Counted from the first letter of the stretch, positions 1 to 6,781 are shown. The stretch is DNA of 9,106 nucleotides from Thiomargarita sp. (GCA_023144675.1 JAGLFE010000480.1:1-9106); one strand, 5' to 3'. Notes: generated by a model from the letters alone, not told the origin. A program made the numbers and translations.

Positions 1-16
1 AGAAATACATATAAAA

Positions 17-50
17 TGTAGGATGCTACTGAGGAACGAAGCGCATCAAT
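17..50 (+). repeat. REP-like palindromic element, plus orientation
   Basis: The element starts GTAGGATGC and ends GCGCATCAAT around a GAGGAACGAA core. GATGC (22-26) can pair with GCATC (43-47). The same GTAGGATGC...TTGAGGAAC opening recurs in the same orientation at the right edge of the window (9087-9106), and diverged relatives lie at 6248-6280 and 9015-9054. Short intergenic palindromes of this kind are dispersed in many copies in some AT-rich gammaproteobacteria and cyanobacteria; whether this genome carries many cannot be seen from one window. Confidence 0.65.
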
Positions 51-565
51 CATGTTAAAATTTTTCGCATTTAAAACTTTAATTGGTAGATAGTTACGAA
101 TATTTCAATATTATAACATAATAAATAGCTAATTTTCTAAATTAGTTTAGTAATTTACAATAAAAATCAATAACTTATAATTTAATAATATTTTGAAATT
201 CTAATATTAAAAATATATATAATTCAAATAGTTACTAAAATATTCACCTAAATTAATTGTGTTTAATAAAATAATCATAAAATTTTTTTAAGGTATCTAT
301 AAATATTTATTAATCTGTCTTCTCAACCTCTTGTGGTATTTATTTTAATAAAATAATATATCAATAAGCTAATCAAGAGGGATTATTTTTATTTATGTAT
401 ATACAATCTACTTAAACTTTAATGGTTTGAATAGTTTTAAAAAATTTATTTGATAAGTAATTTCAAATTTTTTACATATATTTAATATTCAATCCATTTT
501 TAATTTAGTTTTGAAAGTTTTTGTAGGATATTTAAAGTAATAATTTTCAGATAAGGAGAAATATT
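51..565. other. very AT-rich leader without a recognisable gene
   Basis: These 515 bases carry no supported coding region. They are much poorer in G+C than the genes (only 13 G or C in the 120 bases at 121-240). They must contain the promoter of the molybdoenzyme operon, but the composition makes -10-like hexamers meaningless. The only structures I see are an inverted repeat at 327-380 and a weak sigma70-like pair, TTGAAA at 511-516 and TAAAGT at 533-538 with a 16-base spacer, which I would not rely on. Confidence 0.5.
327..394 (+). terminator. possible long-loop hairpin followed by a T-rich run
   Basis: CCTCTTG (327-333) is an exact inverted repeat of CAAGAGG (374-380), followed by GATTATTTTTATTT. 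The loop contains a second palindrome, TATTTTA-A-TAAAATA (341-355), which could fold and bring the arms together. It may end transcription arriving from outside the window or be a leader structure. The 7-base stem and 40-base loop make it a weak candidate. Confidence 0.25.
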
Positions 566-3370
566 ATGACTTGGAATTTTCCTAAGCTTTCTCGACGCAC
601 CTTTTTAAAAACCACTGGCGTTGGTGCTGCCGGACTAAGCTTATTAAAAGCCAATAGTTTAATGAGTAAACAGGTTGCTGAATCGCCTGATGTTGATGCA
701 ATTAGTTACACAATATGTAACTTTTGCTCTTCGTTATGCAATGTAAAAGTTACCTCTCGTACTAGTGCTGGAATTAAACGCATTATCAAATTAGATGGCA
801 ACCCCTATTCTACCCTAAATCGTGGCAAAATTTGCGCCCGTGGGCAAGCGGGTTTACGCCAAACCTATGACCCAGATCGTTTCAAAACACCACTTATTCG
901 CAAAGAAGGTACTAAACGTGGTACTTGGGAATTTCGTGAAGCAACTTGGGACGAAGCCTGGGAATATATCGCCAAGAAAAGTACCAACATTAATCCTTGG
1001 GAATGGACTTTGGTCGGTGGTTGGACTTCCTGTATATTCTACATGAACTGGTCAGTTCCGTTTGCGGTCTGCAATGGTATTCCTAATATTGTCGCTTCCC
1101 CCATGCAGCATTGTGTTACCACTGGACATTTAGGTACCGATTCCGTTACTGGTAACTTTAACGTCCATGATGAAATTTTACCTGATTATGATAATGCTAA
1201 ATATATTATTTATGTCGGTAATAATGCCTCAATTGGTGGCGTTTCCACTTGTCGAGCCGTTCGTTTTGCTAAGGGTCGTAAAAACGGAGCTAAAGTTGTA
1301 GTTTTAGACCCCCGTATTTCAGAAACAGGTGCCAAAGCCGATGAATGGGTTAATATTAGACCTGGTACGGACTTGGATTTCTGTTTGGCAATGTTGCGGA
1401 AAATGATCGAAAAGAAATTATACGATGCTGAATTTTTAAGAACCCGCACTAATATGCCTTTTCTCGTTTATAAAGACGATGCTGGGCAATGGCAAATGGC
1501 TAAGAATGATAAAGGTCAATTCTTAATCGCCCGTGATGTTCGAGATGGTAGTATTGATTTACATATTTTACCCGCTTATACTAATAATAATCGTACCGAT
1601 ATTCATGGTAGTATCGGCTGTCCTGCTTTAGAAATCCCTGAAGGTACGACTATTCCCGAAGGTTTTCCTGGAGTTGGTAAACCAGCAATGACCGTTTTGC
1701 AAGCTCAATTTGAAGAAATCAAGCATTGTACACCAGAATGGGCAGCAAAAACTACCGGTATTTCCGCTGACAAAATCCGCCATATTATCTACGAATTTGC
1801 CACAACTAGCCCATCATTAATTGACCCTGGTTGGCATGGGGCGCGTTATGGGAATATGATGATGACTCGCCGAGTTCAAGCCATGATTCAAGCCTTAAAT
1901 GGCGGACTTGATAGAAAAGGCGGCTGGATTATGGGCGGTGAATATCGTCATAAATTAGTTGAACAAGTTAAAGCTAAAGCCGAAGGTCGTGAATTACCTG
2001 CTCCTATGGCAACTAAAACTGGATTAGATTTTGCCCTATTTGTTGTCAATGCTTTTTCTACTGGTTCAAACTTTAAACCACACGGTTATCCTGGCTGGTC
2101 TTGGTTATATGCCCAACAACAAAACGCAAGAGGTGAACAGGGGGTTGCCTTGCCCGTTTTAGCTGATGAAGGTCTGAAGGAATCGGTTGAAGGTAAAGTT
2201 AAATTGCCTAATGGAGAACCCTATTTAACCAAAGCCCTGTTTATCAACGCCGCTAATCCAGTACGTCATTACTATCCAGATACCTATTGGAAAGAATTAT
2301 TAACTAATGACACAGTGGAATTAGTAATCGCTTTAGATGTATTGCCTTCCGATACTACTCCCTATGTTGATGTCATTTTACCTCATAGCACCTATTTAGA
2401 ACGTGCCGAGCCGATGATTTATGGCAATGGAGTCAATCAAGATTTAGCCGTAACCACTCGTTATGCTGCTATTGACCCACTCTATGATACTAGAGAAATT
2501 CCAGATGTTTTGCTGGGACTAACAGAAATTATTAGCGGCAAAGAAGGAGCTTTGGATCGATTAACTGGCGCAATAGAAGCCTTAACTGGTATTCCCGCCG
2601 CTCCAGTAAAAGAAAAATTGGTAAAACTCAAAGCAGAAGGAGCAGTTGATCCATTTATGACTGCTTGTCGTAATACTATTTTTGAAGAAACGGCTAAAAA
2701 TTTACATATCAGTGTCAATGAGTTGGATACCACTTTGCGGGAAAAAGGGGTTTATCATAGAAAAGGCTGGGAAGAAATGATTGAACACGAAGCCATTGCC
2801 TATGATTTACCCGTGCCAACTTTCAGCGGACGTATTGAATTTTATAGCGGTTTATTTGATTTTCTACGAGCGGGCGGTAATAATACTCCTCATTTCAGTG
2901 TGCTTGCGACTGATATTCCAGCAGAATGCCGTAAAGGTAAAACTATGGACCAACCACTGGAAGACGATGAGTTTTACTTCGCTTATGGGAAAGTGCCGAC
3001 TGTATCTTATGCTTCAACCAATAGCAATAATCATATCCTGCATGCAATCAATGTCTTCAAAAAGGATATTTACACTGGTGTTTGGATACATCCCGATCGG
3101 GCGAAGAAATTAGGTTTGGATTCGGGAGATAAAATAAATCTGGAAAATATTTTGTCTGGTCAAAAAACTGATGGCAAGGTTTATGTTACTAGGCAAGTGC
3201 GTTCAGATACTTTGTTTATACAATCTGCCTTTGGGGTAGAAAATCCACAATTGACCCGTAGTTTTGCTATGGGCGGTACCGCAACTAATAAATTGATTCC
3301 ACATAATGTTGATCCTGTGGTGGCTGGGTTCCGTTCTCAAGAATTTACCATTCGGGTTACTAAAGCTTAA
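566..3370 (+). CDS. Tat-exported molybdopterin oxidoreductase catalytic subunit (PsrA/PhsA/TtrA/SoeA-like)
   Basis: This is the catalytic subunit of a CISM-type (DMSO reductase superfamily) enzyme carrying Mo-bisMGD and one [4Fe-4S] cluster. The N-terminus has a twin-arginine signal (SRRTFLK, residues 9-15, then an Ala/Gly/Leu-rich stretch to about 27), so it should act in the periplasm. Cluster ligands are C51, C54, C58 and C90. C183, in SPMQHC after GIPN, sits where family members place the Mo-ligating cysteine. The typical GWHGARYGN region lies near 422, the ALDVLPSDTTPYVDVILPH region near 590-610, and the dinucleotide-binding C-terminal domain from about 800. At 934 aa it is much longer than Wolinella PsrA or PhsA (about 760), with extra sequence around 295-345. 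The start is fixed by AAGGAG at 553-558. The ferredoxin subunit follows after 21 bases. The substrate is not determinable: polysulfide, thiosulfate, tetrathionate, sulfite or arsenic oxyanions are all possible. No TorD-like chaperone gene is nearby. Confidence 0.9.
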   Translation: MTWNFPKLSRRTFLKTTGVGAAGLSLLKANSLMSKQVAESPDVDAISYTICNFCSSLCNVKVTSRTSAGIKRIIKLDGNPYSTLNRGKICARGQAGLRQTYDPDRFKTPLIRKEGTKRGTWEFREATWDEAWEYIAKKSTNINPWEWTLVGGWTSCIFYMNWSVPFAVCNGIPNIVASPMQHCVTTGHLGTDSVTGNFNVHDEILPDYDNAKYIIYVGNNASIGGVSTCRAVRFAKGRKNGAKVVVLDPRISETGAKADEWVNIRPGTDLDFCLAMLRKMIEKKLYDAEFLRTRTNMPFLVYKDDAGQWQMAKNDKGQFLIARDVRDGSIDLHILPAYTNNNRTDIHGSIGCPALEIPEGTTIPEGFPGVGKPAMTVLQAQFEEIKHCTPEWAAKTTGISADKIRHIIYEFATTSPSLIDPGWHGARYGNMMMTRRVQAMIQALNGGLDRKGGWIMGGEYRHKLVEQVKAKAEGRELPAPMATKTGLDFALFVVNAFSTGSNFKPHGYPGWSWLYAQQQNARGEQGVALPVLADEGLKESVEGKVKLPNGEPYLTKALFINAANPVRHYYPDTYWKELLTNDTVELVIALDVLPSDTTPYVDVILPHSTYLERAEPMIYGNGVNQDLAVTTRYAAIDPLYDTREIPDVLLGLTEIISGKEGALDRLTGAIEALTGIPAAPVKEKLVKLKAEGAVDPFMTACRNTIFEETAKNLHISVNELDTTLREKGVYHRKGWEEMIEHEAIAYDLPVPTFSGRIEFYSGLFDFLRAGGNNTPHFSVLATDIPAECRKGKTMDQPLEDDEFYFAYGKVPTVSYASTNSNNHILHAINVFKKDIYTGVWIHPDRAKKLGLDSGDKINLENILSGQKTDGKVYVTRQVRSDTLFIQSAFGVENPQLTRSFAMGGTATNKLIPHNVDPVVAGFRSQEFTIRVTKA

Positions 3371-3391
3371 TAATAAAGGAGATAACCTATT

Positions 3392-4012
3392 ATGGCTAAT
3401 AAACACTATGCTATGGTCATTGACCTTAACACTTGCGTAGGTTGTAATGCGTGTATGGCGGCTTGCGCAATTGAAAACCAAACGCCGGTTTGGAAAAATG
3501 AATGGCGCACCTATGTTCACGATACAGAAATTGGTGATCGGGATGACCAAGTGCGACGACGGTTTTTCCCGCGTTTATGCAATCATTGTGATAATCCAGC
3601 TTGTATGACAGTTTGCCCCACGGGAGCTACCCATAAATTGGATAATGGCATTGTATTAGTCAATGACGAACGTTGTATGGGATGTCGTGCTTGTGCGATG
3701 GCCTGTCCCTATGATGCCCGTTATGACGTTACCTATGCCGATATTGAGGAAGGTACGAACTTTTACGGTTCATTGCAACGTAAACATCCCAGCGTTGATA
3801 AATGCTCTTTCTGCGCTCATTTGGTGGCAAAAGGTGAAAAACCTGCTTGTGTTAAAACCTGTGTCGGTTCAGCACGTTTATTTGGCGATCTTAACAATCC
3901 TAATGATGAAGTAGCAAAAATAGTCGCCAGTGGCGTGGCTAAATCCTTGTTACCGCATGTAGGTACTCGTGGTAATGTTTACTACATCAGCGATTTAGAG
4001 AGGACCTCATAA
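3392..4012 (+). CDS. four-cluster [4Fe-4S] ferredoxin electron-transfer subunit (PsrB/DmsB-like)
   Basis: This iron-sulfur subunit shuttles electrons between the molybdenum subunit and the membrane anchor. All sixteen cysteines for four cubane clusters are present: C15/18/21/25, C63/66/71/75, C95/98/101/105 and C138/141/153/157. The CxxCxxxxC and CxxC-x11-CxxxC spacing is that of the PsrB/DmsB/NrfC family, as is the length of 206 aa. It has no signal peptide of its own, which in this family means it is exported folded together with the Tat-bearing catalytic subunit. AAAGGAG at 3375-3381 sets the start, and only 21 bases separate it from the upstream stop. Its stop overlaps the next start by one base (TAATG at 4010-4014), so translation of the two is probably coupled. 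Intact, with nothing odd. Confidence 0.93.
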   Translation: MANKHYAMVIDLNTCVGCNACMAACAIENQTPVWKNEWRTYVHDTEIGDRDDQVRRRFFPRLCNHCDNPACMTVCPTGATHKLDNGIVLVNDERCMGCRACAMACPYDARYDVTYADIEEGTNFYGSLQRKHPSVDKCSFCAHLVAKGEKPACVKTCVGSARLFGDLNNPNDEVAKIVASGVAKSLLPHVGTRGNVYYISDLERTS

Positions 4013-5028
4013 TGGAAGACATGTTTTATCAACCACAAATAATTTGGACTTGGTGGATTGCAACTTACCTCTTTCTTGGGGGATTGGGTGCGGCAGCGGT
4101 TATTATTAGCTGTGCTTCCAATATTTATATTAAAGAGCATAAAGAACTAGTTTTATGGGGCAATTTGTCAGCATTTGCAATGTTGTCAATCGGGTCATTG
4201 GTTTTGTTTATCCACTTGCTTGACCATATTGCGGTTATTCACGTATTGAATCCACTTGGATTATTGACATCTCCCGAATCTTGGATTATGTGGGGAACGC
4301 AATTTATTTTATGGATGATGATTTCTAGTATGATATATACTTTACCTTATATGCAGGAATCCACTTTTTGGAGAAAAATTCCTATTATTGGTATGATTTT
4401 AGGCAAGTTTGGCTGGTTAGGCAGACTTTCTTTGAAATTCCATAAATTAATCGGTTGGTTAGCTATTATCACTGCGGCGGGAACGGTGCTTTATACTGGT
4501 TTATTACTGCAATCATTTCCCAGTGTAGCTTTATGGAATAATCCAAGTGTGCCATTATTATTCACTGCCTCGGCTTTTTCAACCGCACTGGCTTTCTTGT
4601 TGATAGTACTTTATGTATTTATTAATCGGGAAGAAGATCATGCTTTACGTACTTTTTATGAACGTACGGATGTGATTTTAATTGCGGTGGAATTGTTAAT
4701 TGTGTTCTTATTTTTCCAATATACTACTTATGGTCAGGAATCAGCCCGGGCTTCAGCAGCAATATTATGGGATGATATGGGTTGGCTAGTTGGCTTTATT
4801 GGCTTTGGTTTAATCGTGCCGTTCTTAATTGAGTTCAGGGGCGTAACTAAAGGTTGGAATAATGCGGTGCCAATCGTTTTAGCTGCAATTATGGTTTTAT
4901 GTGGTGGTTATTTACTACGCCATTATTTTCTATTAGCAGGTGTTTACGAACGTCCTTATCCAGCGGTGAATATTATTCATCATTCGGAAGCCGAACAGGT
5001 GAAGTTGGATGATTTAACTTTGAGTTAG
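4012..5028 (+). CDS. NrfD/PsrC-family quinone-interacting membrane anchor
   Basis: This membrane subunit of the molybdoenzyme complex should anchor it and exchange electrons with the quinone pool. About eight hydrophobic helices are visible, near residues 12-34, 47-68, 89-113, 146-166, 180-204, 219-236, 256-275 and 285-309. Family-like motifs are YLFLGGLGA (19-27), HLLDH (68-72) and LLRHYFLLAG (301-310). At 338 aa it is the size of PsrC (about 317) and larger than the smallest NrfD anchors. GAGAGGA at 3998-4004 lies 7 bases before ATG 4012; the in-frame ATG at 4021 is a less likely start. The gene overlaps the ferredoxin stop by one base and ends the operon before a hairpin at 5058-5083. A decayed second copy of parts of this gene lies at 6354-6660. 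Whether the complex oxidises or reduces quinone cannot be told. Confidence 0.9.
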   Translation: MEDMFYQPQIIWTWWIATYLFLGGLGAAAVIISCASNIYIKEHKELVLWGNLSAFAMLSIGSLVLFIHLLDHIAVIHVLNPLGLLTSPESWIMWGTQFILWMMISSMIYTLPYMQESTFWRKIPIIGMILGKFGWLGRLSLKFHKLIGWLAIITAAGTVLYTGLLLQSFPSVALWNNPSVPLLFTASAFSTALAFLLIVLYVFINREEDHALRTFYERTDVILIAVELLIVFLFFQYTTYGQESARASAAILWDDMGWLVGFIGFGLIVPFLIEFRGVTKGWNNAVPIVLAAIMVLCGGYLLRHYFLLAGVYERPYPAVNIIHHSEAEQVKLDDLTLS

Positions 5029-5057
5029 TTATATTTGTTTAGAAGTTGTTTTGGAAA

Positions 5058-5092
5058 AACCCAATCGTTTGGATGGTTGGGTTCTAATTTAC
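5058..5092 (+). terminator. hairpin ending the molybdoenzyme operon
   Basis: AACCCAATC (5058-5066) pairs with GGTTGGGTT (5075-5083) over nine positions with one T-G wobble and an 8-base loop, starting 30 bases after the anchor-gene stop. The following CTAATTTACTTTAC is T-rich but not an uninterrupted T-run, so termination may be partial. A diverged copy of the loop and right arm is fused to the nrfD remnant at 6641-6660. Confidence 0.6.
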
Positions 5093-5112
5093 TTTACTAA
5101 GAATGCAGATTG

Positions 5113-5409
5113 ATGTATGATATAAAACTGTTTTATTGTAATGGTTTTAGATATCCACTCTTTAAATGGCCATTAATTTTCCTAATTTTAGTTGTTGTTA
5201 GTGGTTGCACAGAATCAGAACCCACTCTAAAAGTTGAAAAAGTAGAAGTAATAGAAGTTGATTTTCCACCAGAACCAGGGAAAACTTATCCCGCTTCTCG
5301 TATCAATCGTCCTTATTTTGACGAGAAAAACCAGCTACAGTGGAACAATGATAAAAAAATCCCCGTATATGTGGAGCTTCTTCACAATTTAAGTGTCGGC
5401 ATAAAGTAG
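5113..5409 (+). CDS. N-terminal fragment of the split lipoprotein (signal peptide and lipobox)
   Basis: As it stands this frame encodes 98 aa from ATG 5113: a short basic/aromatic N-terminus, a hydrophobic segment, the lipobox VSGC, then a charged stretch (KVEKVEVIEVDFPPEPGK) typical of a linker after the lipidated cysteine. If made alone it would be a short membrane-tethered peptide in the periplasm. The last residues (SVGIK) run straight into the reading frame of the downstream fragment. I therefore read it as the front of one broken gene rather than as an independent small lipoprotein. Confidence 0.5.
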   Translation: MYDIKLFYCNGFRYPLFKWPLIFLILVVVSGCTESEPTLKVEKVEVIEVDFPPEPGKTYPASRINRPYFDEKNQLQWNNDKKIPVYVELLHNLSVGIK

Positions 5410-5498
5410 TCCTACTTAATCCTCGCGTTGACTATTGTTGCTGTCCCAACAATTTATGTACAACTAAAACACTGATTGGGTTAGATAATCAGGAAAAA

Positions 5499-6086
5499 AT
5501 GGTTTGGCAACGGAATTTAAAACGTTACGATGAGGATATCATTGGAGCTTCATCACAAACTATTGTTTTAGGTACTCTCGAAGTCATTGATCCAAAAACA
5601 GGAACTACTTTAGAACCTGTTATTGGAGGTTCTACAAAAAGAAAATGGCCAAAATATAGTTTTCGTAGTTTAAATAACCCAACTGTCTTTAGGAAAAAAA
5701 CGAGATATTTTGTGTTATTTAAAGCAAAATATTCCTTATTTTCTACTCAAGGCGGTTTATATTTATTTAATCCCAAACAGGAGGTGAAAAAACTCATTAG
5801 AAAAGGAAAACGACGTTTCATTAGACACCTTAATGTAAGAAATATGGCTCTATCAGAGGATGAAAGATTCGTTTTCTTAGCCCAATTGTGGGAAACACGT
5901 GGTCCTTACCATATTGAGTTTGCTATATTTGATTTAGAAAAAAAGCAAACTGTTTTTAAAGAACGTCTTGAAAATAATTGTCGTGGTTATTTTCCAATTA
6001 TTATGGTTGGAAGAAATGGTCATGTGACCATATCTTATGGCTGTAAACGTAAACACGTTATTGTGCATTACGTTATTTCATTCTAA
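5499..6086 (+). CDS. C-terminal fragment of the split lipoprotein, hypothetical
   Basis: ATG 5499 opens 195 aa, but the frame is already open from 5355 and reads VVLLNPRVDYCCCPNNLC before it, so the ATG is probably internal. No signal peptide or membrane segment is present. Blocks ending in short hydrophobic strands followed by 'LDNQEK', 'IDPKTGTT' and 'FDLEKKQTVF' look like repeating propeller blades, and the C-terminus is rich in Lys/Arg. AGGA at 5491-5494 is close to the ATG and could give weak independent translation. Function unknown. Confidence 0.5.
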   Translation: MVWQRNLKRYDEDIIGASSQTIVLGTLEVIDPKTGTTLEPVIGGSTKRKWPKYSFRSLNNPTVFRKKTRYFVLFKAKYSLFSTQGGLYLFNPKQEVKKLIRKGKRRFIRHLNVRNMALSEDERFVFLAQLWETRGPYHIEFAIFDLEKKQTVFKERLENNCRGYFPIIMVGRNGHVTISYGCKRKHVIVHYVISF

Positions 6087-6093
6087 TATATTG

Positions 6094-6246
6094 TGGAGAT
6101 AAATAATGTTAAAAAATATTTTTGAAAAACGATTGTTTGGGTTAAGGGTACTAAAGCTGGAAATGATATGGTACTTACTGGAGGTAAGTTGAAGTCGGAA
6201 GTGGGTGGTACGCGGTATTTGCAAACATCTCGGGACTGGATTAGCT
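6094..6246 (+). pseudogene. orphan ribosome site and start codon with broken reading frame
   Basis: TGGAGAT (6094-6100) stands 5 bases before ATG 6106. The frame encodes only 28 residues, beginning MLKNIFEKRLFG, before TGA at 6190-6192. A different frame is open from about 6126 to TAG 6244-6246 and reads KAGNDMVLTGGKLKSEVGGT and onward to DWISS. It looks like the start of a lost gene joined or frameshifted into other sequence, just after the lipoprotein stop. I do not recognise the protein; the second part could also belong to a dispersed repeat ending in the REP-like element at 6248. Confidence 0.3.
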
Positions 6247-6247
6247 C

Positions 6248-6280
6248 GTAGGTTGGAATAAGCTTGCGAACTCCAACAAA
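6248..6280 (+). repeat. REP-like palindromic element, GTTGGA type
   Basis: GTAGGTTGGA opens the element and TCCAACAAA closes it. GTTGGA (6252-6257) is an exact inverted repeat of TCCAAC (6272-6277) around AAGCTTGCGAA. The GTAGG start, roughly 30-base size and GCGAA core match the layout of the elements at 17-50 and 9015-9054, so it looks like a sister class of the same dispersed palindrome family. Confidence 0.5.
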
Positions 6281-6310
6281 TAGATTTAATATTCAACTTT
6301 GAAAATTAAT

Positions 6311-6350
6311 AAAAGCTCGCATTCTTTTGAGTGTTGAGCTTTTTTTATTT
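6311..6350 (+). terminator. strong Rho-independent terminator
   Basis: AAAAGCTC (6311-6318) pairs with GAGCTTTT (6336-6343). Inside it CATTC (6320-6324) pairs with GAGTG (6329-6333) around a TTTT loop, giving an almost continuous stem of about 13 pairs. A run of seven T (6340-6346) and ATTT follow. It would end transcription from the split lipoprotein gene and orphan start, and it isolates the nrfD remnant downstream from them. Confidence 0.8.
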
Positions 6351-6353
6351 GTG

Positions 6354-6660
6354 GGATTATTGACATATCCCGAATCTTGGATTATGTATAGAACTCAATT
6401 TTCATACTTTACGTACTTTTTATGAACGCACTGATGTGATTTTAATTGTAGTTGAATTGTTAATTGTCTTCTTATTTTTCCAATATACCACTTATGGTCA
6501 AGAATTGGCTCGGGATTCAGCGACAATATTGTGGAATGATATGGGTTGGCTAGTTGGCTTTATTGGCTTTGGTTTAATTGTACCGTTCTTAATTGAGTTC
6601 AGGGGCGTAACTAAAGGTTGGAATAATGCGGTACCAATCGTTCGTTTGGATGGTTTGGGT
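6354..6660 (+). pseudogene. decayed second copy of the NrfD/PsrC anchor gene plus its terminator
   Basis: 6354-6401 matches 4258-4305 of the intact anchor gene at 43 of 48 bases. 6403-6642 matches 4639-4878 at about 220 of 240. The tail 6639-6660 resembles the operon terminator (5065-5083). About 333 bases (4306-4638) are missing at the first junction, which also changes frame, and roughly 190 at the second. The readable part encodes residues corresponding to about 211-289 of the anchor, two membrane helices, and runs on to TGA at 6676-6678 through terminator-derived sequence. There is no ribosome site and no N-terminus, so it cannot make a functional anchor. Most base differences are silent third-position changes, suggesting that it diverged while still functional. 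Confidence 0.88.
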
Positions 6661-6743
6661 TGTTTAAGATTATTTTGATTAGATGTCCTTTTTAATTAAT
6701 TAATTATTTATTATAATAGTTAAGCTGTAAAATCTCTAAACTA

Positions 6744-6773
6744 AGGAATAAGGATTTTATAATATCCTAAACT
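6744..6773 (+). repeat. left terminal inverted repeat of the IS derivative
   Basis: It begins AGGAATAAGG and ends CCTAAACT. It differs from the reverse complement of 7029-7058 only at its seventh base. Within it GGATTTTATAATATCC is itself nearly self-complementary (GGAT/ATCC around TATA). Confidence 0.85.
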
Positions 6774-6781
6774 AATTTCCG

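Larger units (their letters stand above)
5113..6086 (+). pseudogene. frameshifted lipoprotein gene, probable propeller-like envelope protein
   Basis: Two open frames, 5113-5409 and 5355-6086, together read as one protein of about 324 aa if a single base is restored near 5404. At ATAAAGTAGTC, one extra A turns 'Ile-Lys-stop' into Ile-Lys-Val-Val-Leu-Leu and continues to the second frame's stop. The N-terminus is a lipoprotein signal with hydrophobic stretch PLIFLILVVVSG and lipobox VSGC (Cys 32 from ATG 5113). The second half has strand-like blocks (IVLGTLEVIDPKTGTTL, MALSEDERFVFLA, FAIFDLEKKQTVF) resembling PQQ- or WD-type propeller blades, but I recognise no named family. An unusual DYCCCPNNLC cluster lies at 5430-5459. 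There is no clear ribosome site before ATG 5113; TTG 5110 is an alternative start. The break may be real decay or a sequencing error in an A-run. Confidence 0.6.

Noticed and set aside
449..472. FNR-like site: TTGAT...TTCAA before the operon
   Set aside because: The half-sites TTGA and TCAA are nine bases apart instead of six, and the AT-rich context makes such near matches common.
51..565. Molybdenum-cofactor riboswitch or other structured leader RNA
   Set aside because: The leader lacks the G+C-rich conserved helices of the Moco motif; only AT-rich palindromes are present.
2781..3113. Plus-strand 110-codon frame inside the catalytic subunit
   Set aside because: It is out of frame within a strongly supported gene and has no domain signature of its own.
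3203..3550. Minus-strand open frame of 115 codons across the A/B gene junction
   Set aside because: It lies antisense to two well-supported conserved genes and their ribosome site; a shadow frame.
566..5028. Naming the operon soeABC or psrABC
   Set aside because: The Tat signal argues against SoeA, the length against classic PsrA, and substrate cannot be read from these sequences; no symbol is assigned.
6078..6296. Minus-strand open frame of 72 codons
   Set aside because: It covers a broken region, overlaps the REP-like palindrome, has no ribosome site and no recognisable protein features.
6436..6678. An 80-codon open frame that could be called a small membrane protein
   Set aside because: It starts at an internal GTG matching the middle of the intact anchor gene, has no ribosome site, and ends in terminator-derived sequence; it is part of the nrfD remnant.
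6692..6717. TTAATTAATTAATTA followed by TATAAT as a promoter upstream of the IS
   Set aside because: There is no -35-like hexamer at proper spacing (TTGATT at 6675 is far too distant) and no gene it could serve.
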